This document shows positions 1 through 7,217 of a stretch of DNA of 64,000 bases, in pieces. Origin of the DNA: Ignavibacteria bacterium (GTDB lineage Bacteria; Bacteroidota; Ignavibacteria; UBA10030; SZUA-254); the NCBI GenBank assembly GCA_016178595.1, contig JACOSY010000023.1:1-64000 (forward strand). Direction: 5' to 3'. Positions within the stretch are counted from its first letter, which is position 1. The number at the start of each line of letters is the position of its first letter. The notes under the pieces were generated by a model. That model ran no database searches, was not told where the DNA came from, and saw only the letters and a program-made list of their open reading frames with translations. The translations under genes and the position numbers were made by a program.

Positions 1-69
1 AATGAACAAACTCTACACGTAACGACATGGCAGACACTGCTTTCCAGGGCATGAGCAACCTCCGTTTGA

Positions 70-136
70 TTGTTGATCATGTCCAAATAAGTGTTTACCA
101 TGTCTCCGAACAAGTGTTACCCATGTCCCCGGTCTG
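70..136. repeat. Short imperfect direct repeats, possible insertion-sequence end
   Basis: Three degenerate units sharing the core 'catgtc' lie 21-23 bases apart; the two best are gtgtttaccatgtctccgaa and gtgttacccatgtccccggt. Multiple about 20-base terminal repeats of this type are found at the ends of some IS21/IS481-like elements, so this may be the right end of an element whose body lies left of the window. No transposase reading frame can be identified in the first 160 bases, so the assignment is inference. Confidence 0.4.
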
Positions 137-161
137 TACAATATACAGAGGGTGCTTAGCA

Positions 162-914
162 ATGTCAGGCCACAATAAATGGGCGAAGATTAAGAGAAAG
201 AAAGGCGTGAACGATGCCAAACGTGGGCGGATTTTCACGCGTTTCATCAAAGAAATGACCATCGCTGCCCGCAATGGCGGCGGCAATCCGACAGGCAATC
301 CGCGCCTACGACTTGCAATCGAGAAGGCACAGGCAGCAAACATGCCCGCAGAGAATATCAAGCGCGCCATCCAGCGTGGGACGGGCGAACTCCCCGGTAT
401 TAGTTACGAGGAGGTGACCTACGAAGGTTTTGGACCCGGGGGCGTTGCAATCATGATCGAATCGGTCACTGACAACACGAATCGCACCGTCGCAGAAGTG
501 CGCCATCTCCTTGAGAAGTACGGCGGAAAACTCGGCGCCGCGAACTCGGTCTCCCGTTTGTTCCATCGCAAAGGCATGATGACGATCGCTCGTGAGAGCT
601 TCAACGAGGACGATGTGATGGGAATTGCTCTCGAAGCCGGCGCTGACGATATGCGGACAGATGAAGACTCGTATCAAATAATCACCTCACCGGAGAGCTT
701 TGAAGCTGTCCGTAAGGCGCTCGATACCAAGGGGATTAAGCCGGAAGAAGCAGAAGTCCAGCTGCTCCCTGAGAACACTATTCATCTTGAAGGGAAAGAG
801 GCTGAACAAATCCTGAAATTGATGGAGTCCCTCGAAGATCATGACGACATCCAGCATGTGTATGCAAACTTCGACATCGATGAAAGGATCATGGCGACGT
901 TCAACGCTGAGTAA
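162..914 (+). CDS. yebC: YebC/PmpR family regulator
   Basis: A 250-residue protein beginning MSGHNKWAKIKRKK, the classic start of the YebC/PmpR/TACO1 family. The conserved N-terminal helical domain (KIKRKKGVNDAKRGRIFTR), the central EGFGPGGVAIMIE segment and an acidic C-terminus are all present, and the length is normal. The family has been described both as DNA-binding regulators and as translation factors that help ribosomes at proline-rich stretches; it acts in the cytoplasm. The ORF track extends the frame back to base 27, but the homologous start is the ATG at 162, with GAGGG nine bases upstream. It precedes ruvC by 109 bases on the same strand, a frequent bacterial arrangement. Confidence 0.96.
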   Translation: MSGHNKWAKIKRKKGVNDAKRGRIFTRFIKEMTIAARNGGGNPTGNPRLRLAIEKAQAANMPAENIKRAIQRGTGELPGISYEEVTYEGFGPGGVAIMIESVTDNTNRTVAEVRHLLEKYGGKLGAANSVSRLFHRKGMMTIARESFNEDDVMGIALEAGADDMRTDEDSYQIITSPESFEAVRKALDTKGIKPEEAEVQLLPENTIHLEGKEAEQILKLMESLEDHDDIQHVYANFDIDERIMATFNAE

Positions 915-1023
915 GCTGCGAGCATTGAGCGCTGAGCAAAGAATCATTTGTTGTTGCTTATTCGCACCTTCCTGCTACTTGTGTGGACTTTTTCATTCTT
1001 AATTCTGAATTTTACCTGCACTC

Positions 1024-1578
1024 ATGGTCATTCTCGGCGTTGATCCCGGCACTCTCATCACAGGCTACGGAGTTATTGAAACTCGCGGAACCGGTATTCG
1101 TGTCATCATATGTGATGCGATCACAAACGATAGCGCCACAGCAATGCCGGAACGCCTGAAACTCATTCATGACATTCTCAGCAGCGTCATTGATCGGTTC
1201 CATCCCGATGAACTTGCTCTTGAGACTGCGTTCTATGGGAAGAATGCTCAATCGGCGCTCAAGCTCGGACATGCGCGTGGCGTCGCAATGCTTGCAGCCG
1301 TTAACCATGGTATCCCGACATACGAATACTCTCCGCGCGAAGTGAAAAAAGCGATCGTGGGAACCGGAACGGCGTCGAAACAGCAAGTGCAATACATGAT
1401 AAAATCCCTTCTGCACATGAAAGAATCTCCCAAGCGCTATGATGTTACCGATGCACTGGCCGTTGCCGTCTGCCACATGCATCGGCGGCTTGTCAAACGC
1501 TCCAACGGCACATTCAAAAGCTGGAAGACGTTCCTCTCCGCGCATCCCGAGAAAGTTCTGTCCCCCTTCCGGTCATGA
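1024..1578 (+). CDS. ruvC: Crossover junction endodeoxyribonuclease RuvC
   Basis: RuvC cuts Holliday junctions symmetrically once RuvAB has migrated them. The 184-residue protein starts VILGVDPGT, carrying the first catalytic Asp of the RNase H-like fold, followed by the catalytic Glu in ELALETAFYG and the C-terminal acidic pair in DVTDALAVAVCH. It is about ten residues longer than the E. coli enzyme, the excess being at the C-terminus. Its stop overlaps the ruvA start by four bases (ATGA), implying translational coupling, and ruvB follows, giving the complete resolvasome as ruvC-ruvA-ruvB. No clear promoter was seen in the 109 bases upstream. Confidence 0.97.
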   Translation: MVILGVDPGTLITGYGVIETRGTGIRVIICDAITNDSATAMPERLKLIHDILSSVIDRFHPDELALETAFYGKNAQSALKLGHARGVAMLAAVNHGIPTYEYSPREVKKAIVGTGTASKQQVQYMIKSLLHMKESPKRYDVTDALAVAVCHMHRRLVKRSNGTFKSWKTFLSAHPEKVLSPFRS

Positions 1579-2180
1579 TCTCCCACCTCCGCGGCAAGAT
1601 CGTTCATAGGTCGCCTACTGAAATCGTCGTCGATGTCAATGGCGTGGGCTACCGTGTCAACGTTTCCATCACGACATCCGAAAAACTGCATGAATCCGAC
1701 AGCGCCATCACCATCCTCACGCATCTCCACGTGCGCGAAGATTTGATGCAACTCTACGGCTTCGCGACGGAAGCAGAGCGCGATTTGTTTCGCTTACTTA
1801 TATCTGTCTCAGGCATCGGTCCTAAGATGGCACAAGGAATTCTTTCCGGAATGAGTCCGGCGGAATTGCGCGAGGCGATCGTGAGCGGTAATATTCTTGT
1901 ACTCACATCAATTTCCGGTGTAGGAAAGAAAACTGCCGAACGGATCGTTCTCGAGTTACGAAACAAAATGGGCAAGTTAGACATCGTCGACATGACCGGA
2001 ACAACCCCAACAAGCGCGCAGTTGAAGTCGCGATCAGAGGCTCTCGTCGCCCTGATGTCGTTAGGATATCCACGAAGCATTGCAGAGAAAGCAATACGAA
2101 CAGTCCTCAACGAATTGCACGGAAGAGAATTGACTGTGGAGGAACTGATCAAGCGGGCACTGAAACACACTTCGAAGTAA
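1575..2180 (+). CDS. ruvA: Holliday junction branch migration protein RuvA
   Basis: RuvA binds four-way DNA junctions as a tetramer and loads the RuvB motor. The 201-residue protein begins MISHLRGKIVHRSPTEIVVDVNGVGY (OB-fold domain I) and has the two helix-hairpin-helix motifs of domain II, SVSGIGPKMAQGIL and SISGVGKKTAERIV, at about residues 77 and 112. The C-terminal domain III that contacts RuvB (EALVALMSLGYPRSIAEKAI) is intact. It overlaps ruvC by four bases and is followed by ruvB after 59 bases. Confidence 0.97.
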   Translation: MISHLRGKIVHRSPTEIVVDVNGVGYRVNVSITTSEKLHESDSAITILTHLHVREDLMQLYGFATEAERDLFRLLISVSGIGPKMAQGILSGMSPAELREAIVSGNILVLTSISGVGKKTAERIVLELRNKMGKLDIVDMTGTTPTSAQLKSRSEALVALMSLGYPRSIAEKAIRTVLNELHGRELTVEELIKRALKHTSK

Positions 2181-2239
2181 TTCTGATCCATCGGGAAGGT
2201 ACTGTTGCTATTCTTCTCCTTTCTCCTTAATTTTGTTCC

Positions 2240-3319
2240 ATGACCAAACGATCCGACCAGGCAACTCCGGAACCGATTGAGAACGAAGTCGAGCTTGATC
2301 GAACTCTTCGTCCTCTGCGTTTCGAAGACTTCGTCGGGCAAAGAAAGATTGTCGACAATCTTGGGGTCTTCATCACCGCAGCAAAAATGCGCGGTGAAAG
2401 TCTCGATCATGTTCTTTTGACCGGCCCTCCCGGCCTCGGCAAGACCACGCTCGCCTACATCATCGCCAACGAGATGTGTGCAGGTATCAAGACGACATCC
2501 GGCCCGGCGCTCGAAAAACCCGGCGACCTGGCAGGAATCCTTACATCACTCAAACCACGGGAAGTTCTCTTCATCGATGAAATCCATCGCCTCCCTGTAA
2601 ATCTCGAAGAGTACCTCTACTCTGCGATGGAAGATCGCCGCGTGGACATTGTGATTGACAGCGGACCGGGCGCCAAAACAATTCAGTTAGGACTCGAACC
2701 GTTCACGCTCGTCGGTGCAACGACGCGTGCGGGATTGCTGAGCTCTCCTCTCCGCTCCCGGTTCGGCATCATGAACCGCCTCGACTACTACACAACCGAC
2801 CAGCTTGAGAAGATCATCCAACGATCGGCAAACATTCTCCACATTCAGTGTGAAGATACTGCTGCACGCGAAATAGCAAAACGCTCACGAGGCACGCCGC
2901 GCATCGCCAATCGATTGCTCAAACGTTGCAGGGATTTCGCACAAGGCGAGCAAACACTTGCACTGCACAAAGGCGTCATAGTAAAAGAGGTCGCTGAGCA
3001 TTCGCTCAATAGACTGGAGGTCGATGAGTTTGGTTTGGATGAGATGGATAAACGCATTCTTACCACAATCGTCGAGAAGTACAAGGGGGGACCGGTTGGC
3101 GTGAACACGCTCGCTGTTGCAGTCGGAGAAGAACCTGGCACGATCGAGGAAGTGTATGAGCCATACCTGATCCAGGAAGGATTTCTCGTGCGCACACCGC
3201 GCGGCAGGGAAGTAACGGAGATGACGTACACGCACCTGCATCTCCCGAAACGCCCTTCGCCCTCCTCACAGCAAGGCCTCGACTTTGCCAACCTCCGGCC
3301 AATCACGAATGACCAATGA
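2240..3319 (+). CDS. ruvB: Holliday junction branch migration helicase RuvB
   Basis: RuvB is the hexameric AAA+ motor that pumps DNA through RuvA-bound junctions. The 359-residue protein has the Walker A motif GPPGLGKTT at residues 62-70, Walker [10 protein letters not shown] near 107, the sensor region [18 protein letters not shown], and a C-terminal winged-helix domain ([15 protein letters not shown]...). The extreme C-terminus after HLHLPKRP is a short lineage-specific tail. A G6 run at about 3085-3090 is read in frame here, a useful contrast with the frameshifted G6 runs near the right end of the window. The stop overlaps the start of the next gene (ATGA). Confidence 0.97.
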   Translation: MTKRSDQATPEPIENEVELDRTLRPLRFEDFVGQRKIVDNLGVFITAAKMRGESLDHVLLTGPPGLGKTTLAYIIANEMCAGIKTTSGPALEKPGDLAGILTSLKPREVLFIDEIHRLPVNLEEYLYSAMEDRRVDIVIDSGPGAKTIQLGLEPFTLVGATTRAGLLSSPLRSRFGIMNRLDYYTTDQLEKIIQRSANILHIQCEDTAAREIAKRSRGTPRIANRLLKRCRDFAQGEQTLALHKGVIVKEVAEHSLNRLEVDEFGLDEMDKRILTTIVEKYKGGPVGVNTLAVAVGEEPGTIEEVYEPYLIQEGFLVRTPRGREVTEMTYTHLHLPKRPSPSSQQGLDFANLRPITNDQ

Positions 3320-3750
3320 CGAATTACAAAGTCAAACGAACACTCATGGGTCAGCTTCCATACGGATCCGATTTGTATGATGGGCTGACACAGATTATCC
3401 TGCGAGAGAACATCTGCCTCGGTCGCATCCACGGACTCGGAGCAACCACGTTCGCGCGCGTTGCTTACTACGACCAAAGCACGAAGACGTACAATCCGTT
3501 GGAATTCACCGGCGGAATGGAGATCCTGAATCTCTTCGGCAATGTTAGCATGCGAGATGGGAAACCCTTCGTACACGCTCATATTGTTCTCGGCGATCCG
3601 CAAGGCAGAGTCTTCGGCGGACACTTGATGCCGGGAACGAAACTCTTCGCGTGTGAAGTGTTTATAGAAGAGTTTGATGGCGCGGAACTTGTTCGTGCGC
3701 GGGAAGAGCGAACGGGGCTTCACCTCTGGACATCGGGGGATTTGCTCTAA
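3316..3750 (+). CDS. PPC/DUF296 domain protein
   Basis: A 144-residue single-domain protein matching the PPC (plant and prokaryote conserved, DUF296) fold: an N-terminal strand region, a glycine-rich centre ([33 protein letters not shown] shows the HxH signature) and a [17 protein letters not shown] segment typical of the trimeric family. In plants the domain is joined to AT-hooks; bacterial stand-alone versions have no firmly established role. The start overlaps the ruvB stop by four bases, so it is probably translated with the ruv genes, although no functional link is known. There is no signal peptide or membrane segment. Confidence 0.85.
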   Translation: MTNYKVKRTLMGQLPYGSDLYDGLTQIILRENICLGRIHGLGATTFARVAYYDQSTKTYNPLEFTGGMEILNLFGNVSMRDGKPFVHAHIVLGDPQGRVFGGHLMPGTKLFACEVFIEEFDGAELVRAREERTGLHLWTSGDLL

Positions 3751-3757
3751 GCGTACA

Positions 3758-3786
3758 TGGATTCTTGATTCTCTTTTCTGTATATT
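3758..3786 (+). promoter_or_regulatory. Candidate promoter of the aldehyde dehydrogenase gene
   Basis: TGGATT, 17 bases, then TATATT, lying 70 bases upstream of the ATG at 3856. The -10 box is good but the -35 matches TTGACT at only four of six positions, so confidence is low. Confidence 0.3.
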
Positions 3787-3855
3787 CTTTCCGTTCACAT
3801 TTGAAGTCGTCGTACTGATAGAGAATTCCATTTGCTCTACCTTTAGGAGTTGCCA

Positions 3856-5490
3856 ATGCCCCTCGACAAAGACCTCCAGTCCATACAAGAAATGCGCGAC
3901 CTTGTGCAGAAAGCCAAGCAAGCGCAGATCGAATTCCGTGCATACGACCAGGCACGCGTCGACCGGATCGTGAAAGCGATGGCCGACGCCGGGTACGAAG
4001 CCGCCGAGCGCCTCGGCCGCATGGCGCACGAAGAGACAGGCTTCGGCAAGCCGGACGACAAGAAAAAGAAGAACGAGTTTGCGACGCGGCGCGTATGGGA
4101 ATCCATCAAGGACCTCCGCACGGTCGGAGTGATTCGTGAGGATCGTGAGAAGCGCATCATCGAAATCGCCGAGCCGATGGGCGTTGTCTGTGCTCTTATT
4201 CCCTCGACGAATCCAACGTCGACCGTCATGTTCAAGGCAATCATCTCGGTAAAAGGACGCAACGGTATCGTTGCAAGTCCGCATCCGCGCGCTGCGAAGT
4301 GTACCGCAGAAGCAATGAATGTGATTGCACAGGCTGCGGAGGCTGCCGGCGCGCCGCAAGGGTTGATGGGCTGCATCAACGAGCCGACGCTCGAAGCGAC
4401 GAACCAGCTTATGAAGCACAAACTTATCTCGGTGATCCTTGCCACCGGCAGCAATCCGATGGTGAAGAGCGCGTATAGTTCGGGCAAACCGTGTTACGGC
4501 GTCGGTTCCGGTAACGTTCCTGCCTACATCGAAAAAAGCGCCAACATCCGGAAAGCCGTGGCGGACATCGTGTCAGGAAAAATATTTGATCTCGGCGTGT
4601 TGTGTTCGACGGAAGCATCGGTTGTGGTCGACGCTGCCGTCAAGACTGTTGTGGTGGAAGAATTCAAGCGGCGTAATTGCTACTTCGTTGAAGGTGACGA
4701 CAATGAAAAATTAAGTCGACTGATGTTCGATCAGCGCGGCGCGATCAATCCGAACATGGTTGGAAAGCCTGCCGCGTACATCGCCAAGAACGCCGGCATC
4801 AACGTTCCTGCAGAAACTCAAGTTCTCGTCGCCGAGTTGAGCGCTGTCGGGCGAGAATACCCGTTGTCTCGCGAGAAACTTTCGCCCGTACTCTCCTTTT
4901 ACACCGTCGACAATTGGCGAGAAGGGTGCGAGCGCTGCATCGAGCTGCTGGAGTTCGGCGGGATCGGTCACACGCTCGTCATCCACTCGATGGACGAAGA
5001 CATCATCATGAAGTTCGCGCTCGAGAAGCCGGCATTCAGAATTCTTGTCAACACCCAAGCTGCGCTCGGCGCTGTCGGATATACGAACGAACTTCTCCCA
5101 TCGATGACACTGGGACCGGGTACGTTCGGCGGATCGATCATTTCAGAAAACGTTTCGGCGAAACACATGATCAACGTTAAGCGGCTCGCGTTCGAGACTC
5201 GCCCGATCAATCCTCCCGAAGGAGAGACGAAAACCCTGCCCGCTTCGAAGCCGGAAATCCAACCGACCACGAGTCATAACATTCCTCCGGTTATGCCCAA
5301 ACCCTCTCCTTCCAAATCGTGGATGGAAGAAATCGACGAGCGCATCCGCATGAAGGCAGGCAATGCGCCCGTACACAAGAAGGAGGAACAGCTCTCGCAT
5401 TCTGAATCAAAAGACGACGGCCGCACGCTCGGCTCCGGCATTTCTGAAGAAGATGTGGAGCGAATCATCAAAGACTTCTCGAAGCGATGA
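3856..5490 (+). CDS. CoA-acylating aldehyde dehydrogenase with C-terminal encapsulation-like tail
   Basis: A 544-residue member of the EutE/PduP/AdhE-N acylating aldehyde dehydrogenase family, which converts an aldehyde, NAD+ and CoA to acyl-CoA. The catalytic Cys (about residue 250) is in FDLGVLCSTEASV, equivalent to the GVICASEQS motif of AdhE; the nucleotide-binding region PMGVVCALIPSTNPTSTV and the family motif GPGTFGGSIISENV are present. After about residue 455 comes a Pro/Ser/Thr-rich linker and a final amphipathic helix, ISEEDVERIIKDFSKR, resembling peptides that target enzymes into bacterial microcompartments. The track start is a TTG at 3850; the ATG at 3856 has AGGAG six bases upstream and is preferred. 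No shell gene lies in the window. Substrate cannot be told. Confidence 0.9.
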   Translation: MPLDKDLQSIQEMRDLVQKAKQAQIEFRAYDQARVDRIVKAMADAGYEAAERLGRMAHEETGFGKPDDKKKKNEFATRRVWESIKDLRTVGVIREDREKRIIEIAEPMGVVCALIPSTNPTSTVMFKAIISVKGRNGIVASPHPRAAKCTAEAMNVIAQAAEAAGAPQGLMGCINEPTLEATNQLMKHKLISVILATGSNPMVKSAYSSGKPCYGVGSGNVPAYIEKSANIRKAVADIVSGKIFDLGVLCSTEASVVVDAAVKTVVVEEFKRRNCYFVEGDDNEKLSRLMFDQRGAINPNMVGKPAAYIAKNAGINVPAETQVLVAELSAVGREYPLSREKLSPVLSFYTVDNWREGCERCIELLEFGGIGHTLVIHSMDEDIIMKFALEKPAFRILVNTQAALGAVGYTNELLPSMTLGPGTFGGSIISENVSAKHMINVKRLAFETRPINPPEGETKTLPASKPEIQPTTSHNIPPVMPKPSPSKSWMEEIDERIRMKAGNAPVHKKEEQLSHSESKDDGRTLGSGISEEDVERIIKDFSKR

Positions 5491-5520
5491 TCCCGTCAGA
5501 CCTTACCTCTACGAGTCTAC

Positions 5521-5553
5521 CGACTCCCTACGGGATCGTAGATCGAAGAGTCG
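5521..5553. repeat. Nested hairpin downstream of the aldehyde dehydrogenase
   Basis: Outer arms cgactc/gagtcg enclose a second perfect hairpin, ctacg-ggat-cgtag. It lies 30 bases after the dehydrogenase stop, ahead of a terminator-like hairpin and a GC-rich repeat. Possibly part of an extended 3' structure. Confidence 0.45.
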
Positions 5554-5581
5554 CAGACCGTAGCCCTTTCCTAAGAGAAGA

Positions 5582-5602
5582 AGGCCGTAGGCCTGTTTTT
5601 TT
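5582..5602 (+). terminator. Intrinsic terminator after the aldehyde dehydrogenase gene
   Basis: Short stem aggcc-gta-ggcct followed by GTTTTTTT, about 90 bases after the stop codon. The stem is only five pairs but GC-rich and the T tract is strong. Confidence 0.6.
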
Positions 5603-5614
5603 CCGAAGCCAAAG

Positions 5615-5650
5615 CATCCTCTCCTCGTAGGAGAGGATTATAGGTGAGGT
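5615..5650. repeat. GC-rich dispersed hairpin repeat, copy 1
   Basis: Perfect ten-base stem atcctctcct/aggagaggat with loop cgt, followed by the family tail tataggtgaggt. The same layout (TCTCC hairpin plus TATAGG-GTGAGG) recurs around 21594, 22021-22126, 22215-22305, 23866 and 53392. The tail also provides the AGGTGAGG that could act as ribosome binding site for the next gene. Confidence 0.8.
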
Positions 5651-5654
5651 CTCC

Positions 5655-6263
5655 TTGGCTCGACTCAAGAAACTCCCCCGCTCATTCTACCGTCGTCCAA
5701 CTCTCACGGTCGCAAAGGATCTGCTTGGCAAACACCTCGTTCGGAAACTAGGACGATCCACACTCATCGGCAAGATTATCGAAGTAGAAGCTTATCTTGG
5801 CGAGAAAGATCCCGCCAGTCACGCTTACCGAGGTCTCACCAAGCGCAATGAAGTCATGTTCAAGGAAGGCGGGCATCTTTATGTCTACTTCACCTATGGC
5901 ATGCACTACTGCTGCAATGTGGTAACGGAGAAAGAGGGAATCGGACACGCTGTTTTGTTGAGAGCCATTGAACCGATTGAAGGCATTGAGATGATGTGGA
6001 AGAACAGAAAATTCACAACGAATTTAACGGATGAAACGGATTATCGGATGCTGACGAACGGGCCGGCGAAACTGTGCCAGGCGTTTGGGATCAGAAAGAA
6101 TGAGAATGGAATCAATCTTCGCGGCAACCTTATTTTCCTTACGGAAGGCGAGAACATTTCACGCTCTTCGACCAGAGCGACGACACGCATCGGCATCACG
6201 GTGGGACGTGAGTTGCGATGGCGATTCTACATCAAGAGGAACCCATTCGTCTCGCGGAAGTAA
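5655..6263 (+). CDS. mpg: DNA-3-methyladenine glycosylase (AAG/Mpg family)
   Basis: A 202-residue homologue of the alkyladenine glycosylase family, which removes alkylated purines to start base excision repair. Signature segments are YRRPTLTVAKDLLGK at the N-terminus, the catalytic Glu in GKIIEVEAYLGEKDPASHAY, the DNA-intercalating region around GGHLYVYFTYGMHYCCN, NGPAKLCQAFGI, and the terminal RWRFYIKRNPFVS. Length is normal. The start is a TTG at 5655 with AGGTGAGG five bases upstream; no ATG exists before the conserved region. A second, divergent 3' end of the same kind of gene is found at 7068-7217, beyond the next two genes. Confidence 0.94.
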   Translation: MARLKKLPRSFYRRPTLTVAKDLLGKHLVRKLGRSTLIGKIIEVEAYLGEKDPASHAYRGLTKRNEVMFKEGGHLYVYFTYGMHYCCNVVTEKEGIGHAVLLRAIEPIEGIEMMWKNRKFTTNLTDETDYRMLTNGPAKLCQAFGIRKNENGINLRGNLIFLTEGENISRSSTRATTRIGITVGRELRWRFYIKRNPFVSRK

Positions 6264-6276
6264 AGGCGACGACGTG

Positions 6277-6843
6277 CTAAGGAAGCTCTGCCTCTTCAAG
6301 TAACCGCTTCCAAATATCTGCAACGTGCAAGGTAGTCACCCATTCCCCGAGATAGTTTTTGTCGAGCGCGTCGTGCTGAACCTCATAAACCCGAAGTGCA
6401 TCTGTAAAGTGCTTTTCGCTCCCTCCAGACTTTTTCACCCATGCCAGTTTTGCCAGGATCGTATCTTCGGGTGCTGACACGTGCAGAACACTTCCGAACA
6501 GCTTCTCCGTCACACGCCGGGCAAATCGAGATCGATCGAAGGGCGTGTCCATCAATGTCCAAAAATCAACTTTATCCCCTTCGTCACTATCGATGAGATT
6601 GAACATACTTCTCGACTCGATCGCGGAGACGATGCTTGCCTCGTCGAGATGGAATCTGGGTGGTGGGAACGCTTCAGCCAACTGTCTTGCCGCTGACTTC
6701 GAAATTGCGACGACGATGTCGATATCGTGCGTTGACCGCGGCTCACCCTGCATGCTAGAGACCATTGATCCGGTGATCATGTATTGAATGTCATTCTCAA
6801 CGAGAACCTGAACGACGTTTCTCAATAGTTCCTGTTGTGGCAT
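6277..6843 (-). CDS. Nucleotidyltransferase-fold protein, possible toxin
   Basis: A 188-residue protein with the polymerase-beta nucleotidyltransferase signature: YMITGSMVSS near residue 20, then STHDIDIVVAIS (the catalytic D-x-D at about residues 39-41) and a later acidic position around DKVDFWTL. It resembles the broad AbiEii/DUF6036-like nucleotidyltransferases, some of which are toxins or antiphage factors modifying tRNA or proteins; that role here is inference. The C-terminal half (LAKLAWVKKSGGSEKHFTDALR) is typical of this group. It is preceded by, and overlaps by 22 bases, a small gene at 6822-7064, suggesting a two-component module. It is convergent with mpg, with only 13 bases between stops. 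Confidence 0.8.
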   Translation of the reverse strand: MPQQELLRNVVQVLVENDIQYMITGSMVSSMQGEPRSTHDIDIVVAISKSAARQLAEAFPPPRFHLDEASIVSAIESRSMFNLIDSDEGDKVDFWTLMDTPFDRSRFARRVTEKLFGSVLHVSAPEDTILAKLAWVKKSGGSEKHFTDALRVYEVQHDALDKNYLGEWVTTLHVADIWKRLLEEAELP

Positions 6844-7064
6844 TTATCGAGGCGTTTGAGAAGCAGTGTGTGAAATTCGGACGGCGATGCGTCGGGATGA
6901 CGTTTACGCAGACCGTGGATGAAGAGTTGGTTGACAAAATCCGACAGCTCGAAAGACTTGAGCAATCGTTGCTCCGGTGACAATCGACGAAGGATCTGAA
7001 TGTAGATTCGGTGATTTGGTCGAGGCTTGGCGTTCATACGCATCCTGAATCCAGTATACTTCAT
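6822..7064 (-). CDS. Small conserved protein paired with the nucleotidyltransferase
   Basis: An 80-residue basic protein (alternative starts at 7043 and 7037; the conserved part begins NAKPRPNHRIYIQIL). The segment SPEQRLLKSFELSDFVNQLF followed by GLRKRHPDAS and the terminal LLKRLDKCHNRNY resembles a recurrent small protein that I recall next to nucleotidyltransferase genes in several phyla, usually left unnamed. It overlaps the downstream gene by 22 bases in another frame, so translation is probably coupled. An antitoxin-like or substrate-adaptor role is plausible but unproven. No helix-turn-helix, membrane segment or catalytic motif is evident. Confidence 0.75.
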   Translation of the reverse strand: MKYTGFRMRMNAKPRPNHRIYIQILRRLSPEQRLLKSFELSDFVNQLFIHGLRKRHPDASPSEFHTLLLKRLDKCHNRNY

Positions 7065-7067
7065 TGA

Positions 7068-7217
7068 TCGAAGAAAAGCAAGCTGGAGATTTTTTTGCCA
7101 GATGGCAAAAAAGTTCCTTCAACACAAATCGTTTCAACGACGAGGATTGGGATCAAGAATGGAAGGGAAAAGAGGTGGAGGTTTTACATAAAAGAAAATC
7201 CATTTGTCTCTATGTAA
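7068..7217 (+). pseudogene. 3' remnant of a second, divergent mpg gene
   Basis: An open stretch of 49 codons after a TGA at 7065 encodes the C-terminus of a 3-methyladenine glycosylase: TTRIGIKNGREKRWRFYIKE then NPFVSM and a stop. The intact mpg at 5655-6263 ends TTRIGITVGRELRWRFYIKR NPFVSRK, so 23 of these 28 aligned residues agree, while the DNA is clearly more AT-rich and diverged. There is no start codon and no N-terminal two thirds. The last eight bases overlap the 3' end of uvrA on the other strand. The ORF track shows only another frame here. Confidence 0.8.
7091..7112 (-). terminator. Possible terminator of uvrA
   Basis: Perfect inverted repeat ttttttgcca-ga-tggcaaaaaa about 100 bases past the uvrA stop on the minus strand, ending in a T6 run on either strand. 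It lies inside the mpg remnant, so it may be coincidental, and the two-base loop is tight. Confidence 0.4.

Noticed and set aside
27-161. N-terminal extension of the yebC ORF
   Set aside because: The homologous family start is MSGHNKWAKIKRKK at 162 with a ribosome binding site; upstream residues match no YebC protein and cover repeat-like DNA.
2845-4419. 524-residue minus-strand ORF
   Set aside because: Antisense to ruvB, the PPC gene and the aldehyde dehydrogenase, all with clear homology; the composition is that of a shadow frame.
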